DNA of 6,426 nt, from the NCBI GenBank assembly GCA_937900675.1, contig CALCEA010000031.1:1-6426 (forward strand). Reading direction: 5' to 3'. This document shows, piece after piece, positions 4,770 to 6,426 of the stretch (position 1 is the first letter of the stretch; each line of letters begins with the position of its first letter). The position numbers were made by a program, and so were the translations under genes. This DNA is from an uncultured Chitinophagaceae bacterium (lineage in GTDB: Bacteria > Bacteroidota > Bacteroidia > Chitinophagales > Chitinophagaceae). Below the pieces are notes generated by a model. It saw only the letters and a program-made list of their open reading frames with translations. It searched no databases and was not told the DNA's origin.

Positions 4770-6426
4770 ATGAAAAAAGTGGTTGTATTAATGATGAGTG
4801 CTGCATTGGTAGTAACAGGCTTAAATGCACAAGCTCCTGTGTCTCCTTTAGCGGAAGGTGTGAAAATGTTGAACTATGAAAAAAACAAATCTGCTTTGAC
4901 TTTTTTCAAAGAAGCATTAGATAAAAATCCAGGCGATCCAGAAACAACTTTCTGGTATGGTCAAGCGATTTTATCTCAAAACTATAATGGTGTTTCTACT
5001 CCAGAATCTATCCAACAGGCTAAAACCCTTTACCAACAAGCTTTACAAGCTAAAGGAAATGATGCTTGGTTATTGGTGGGTATGGCACATATTCAATCTT
5101 TAGAAGGTGCTGATGCGAATGCAGTAAAGCAAAATTTAGAAGTGGCTATTACTAGTTCTTTAATTTCAAAAGGTAAATTAAAAGGCAAAGCAAACCCAGA
5201 AATCATTAATGCGATAGGTCGTGTATTTGCTGAATTGCCAAGTAATATTGGAGATCATCAGTTTGCTATTGATAAATTAAAAGAAACCGTTTCATCTAAT
5301 GAAACTGCTGGCGCAAGCTTATACATCAATTTAGGTATTAACTATTTGAAATTAGGTGGTGAGCGTGGTGGTGAAGCGGTGAGTGCTTTCCAAGAAGCGA
5401 TTAACCGTGATCCAAAGAATGCTTATGCATATTATAGAATTGGTAAGGTTTACCAAACTCAAGCCAATAAAGAGTCTTTAGAAGAAAACTTTAGAAAAGC
5501 GGTGGAGATTGATCAAGCGATTGCTCCAGTATACATGTCTAAATACACTTATTACTCAGACAAGAATACAGATTCAGCTAAGTCTAACTTAGATACTTAT
5601 TTAAAGTATGCAGATAAGGATCCGGTTTTGGATTTCTTAAATGCAGACTATTTATTCCAAGCTGGTCAATATGACCAATCTTTGGCGAAAGCTAAAGAAT
5701 TAGAGGCTTCTGTAGGGGTGACTGCTTTACCAAGATTGAGCATTTTATTGGCTTATATCGCTGATCGTAAAGGGGATTCTGTGACTTCTAAAAACTATAT
5801 TGATCAATTCTTGAACAACAAGGCTGTAGAAAAGATTGAAAGCTCTGATTATGAGTTAGCTGTTAAAGTGTACTCTAAATTCCCAGGAAATCAAGCTGTT
5901 TTAGCTGATTTATTGACTAAGGCAATTGCAAGTGAGACACAAAAAGCAACTAAATTAAAGTATTACAAATTAGGCGCTGATATGTATGAAAAAGCTGCTA
6001 TGTATGCTGATGCATTAAAGTGGTATGCGGACTATTCTGCATTAAGAGGGGTAAAAGACGAAGTGTATTTTTACAAAACAGCTTCTTTAGCGATCAATGC
6101 TAAAGATGGTGCAACAGCTGCAGCTACTGCAAAAGAGTATATTGCTGCCTTCCCAGATAAGCCAAATGGATATAATTTCAACAATAAAGCAGCTAAAATC
6201 TTGGATTCTACGCATGCTTTAGGTCTTCAATTTGAAGCAGCTAAATTACAAAACGAGTTCTTCTCAAAAGATCCGTCTAAGTATAAGCAAGGCTTTATTT
6301 CTAATTATTACACAATGATGGGTTATTATAACGAAAATAAAGACTTTGAAAACGCTATTGCTATGTGTGACAAAGTGCTTGAAATCATCCCTGGTGAGCC
6401 TCAAACAGTTCAAATTAAAGAGGGTT
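4770..6426 (+). CDS. Exported tetratricopeptide-repeat protein, incomplete at right edge
   Basis: My translation from the ATG at 4770 gives 552 codons without a stop before the window ends. Residues 1-20 (MKKVVVLMMSAALVVTGLNA) form a Sec signal peptide with an LNA cleavage site before Q21. The mature part is almost entirely alpha-helical TPR-type repeats. The clearest are at about 27-70 (ALTFFKEALDKNPGD), 84-108 (AKTLYQQALQAKGND), 183-216 (YINLGINYLKLGG, AVSAFQEAINRDPKN), 219-252 (AYYRIGKVYQTQ, LEENFRKAVEID), 289-312 (FLNADYLFQAGQYDQSLAKAKELE) and 516-541 (MMGYYNENKDFENAIAMCDKVLEIIPGE). TPR arrays bind protein partners; no enzymatic motif is seen. No lipobox is present, so it should be periplasmic or loosely envelope-bound. 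It follows the lipoprotein gene on the same strand after 115 bp, and a link to TonB-type envelope machinery is an inference from gene order recalled in related genomes. The start is preceded by an A-rich stretch, not a Shine-Dalgarno sequence. Confidence 0.92.
   Translation, partial: MKKVVVLMMSAALVVTGLNAQAPVSPLAEGVKMLNYEKNKSALTFFKEALDKNPGDPETTFWYGQAILSQNYNGVSTPESIQQAKTLYQQALQAKGNDAWLLVGMAHIQSLEGADANAVKQNLEVAITSSLISKGKLKGKANPEIINAIGRVFAELPSNIGDHQFAIDKLKETVSSNETAGASLYINLGINYLKLGGERGGEAVSAFQEAINRDPKNAYAYYRIGKVYQTQANKESLEENFRKAVEIDQAIAPVYMSKYTYYSDKNTDSAKSNLDTYLKYADKDPVLDFLNADYLFQAGQYDQSLAKAKELEASVGVTALPRLSILLAYIADRKGDSVTSKNYIDQFLNNKAVEKIESSDYELAVKVYSKFPGNQAVLADLLTKAIASETQKATKLKYYKLGADMYEKAAMYADALKWYADYSALRGVKDEVYFYKTASLAINAKDGATAAATAKEYIAAFPDKPNGYNFNNKAAKILDSTHALGLQFEAAKLQNEFFSKDPSKYKQGFISNYYTMMGYYNENKDFENAIAMCDKVLEIIPGEPQTVQIKEG

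Overview
The window reads as ordinary chromosomal DNA of an AT-rich Bacteroidota bacterium, probably from the Chitinophagia/Sphingobacteriia side. This placement is an inference from several signs. Intergenic regions carry matches to the Bacteroidota promoter consensus (TTTG, about 19 nt, TAnnTTTG). Gene starts mostly lack a strong Shine-Dalgarno sequence and are A-rich. HisRS is of the type that resembles eukaryotic enzymes. The window ends with a lipoprotein followed by an exported TPR protein, a pairing I recall from this phylum. I see no transposase, integrase, tRNA, rRNA, CRISPR array or phage gene.

Layout. Positions 1-1560 (minus strand) hold a two-gene RNA-modification operon. rlmN comes first and is followed after 2 nt by an S4-domain pseudouridine synthase whose catalytic domain runs off the left edge. 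A 104-bp divergent region (1561-1664) separates it from a small plus-strand gene for an exported, DUF3471-like protein (1665-2069). That gene converges on hisS (2074-3441, minus strand) with only 4 bp between the stop codons. A 60-bp divergent region (3442-3501) then feeds a plus-strand cluster. The cluster comprises a 75-aa two-helix membrane protein (3502-3729), a PstS-fold-like lipoprotein (3746-4654) and, after a 115-bp gap with a weak hairpin, a large exported TPR protein (4770 to the right edge, incomplete).

Function. The left half is translation machinery: 23S rRNA A2503 methylation, probable rRNA pseudouridylation and histidyl-tRNA charging. The right half is envelope-associated: an inner-membrane mini-protein, a lipoprotein with a periplasmic-binding-protein-like fold, and a secreted or periplasmic TPR scaffold. 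By recollection of Bacteroidota gene order (not checked here), lipoprotein/TPR pairs of this kind often follow ExbB-ExbD-TonB genes. None of those genes is in this window.

No clearly new biological system was found. The points most worth a second look are the probable leaderless rlmN transcript, the degenerate ligand loops of the PstS-like lipoprotein together with its small membrane and TPR neighbours, and the long basic N-terminal tail on the pseudouridine synthase.
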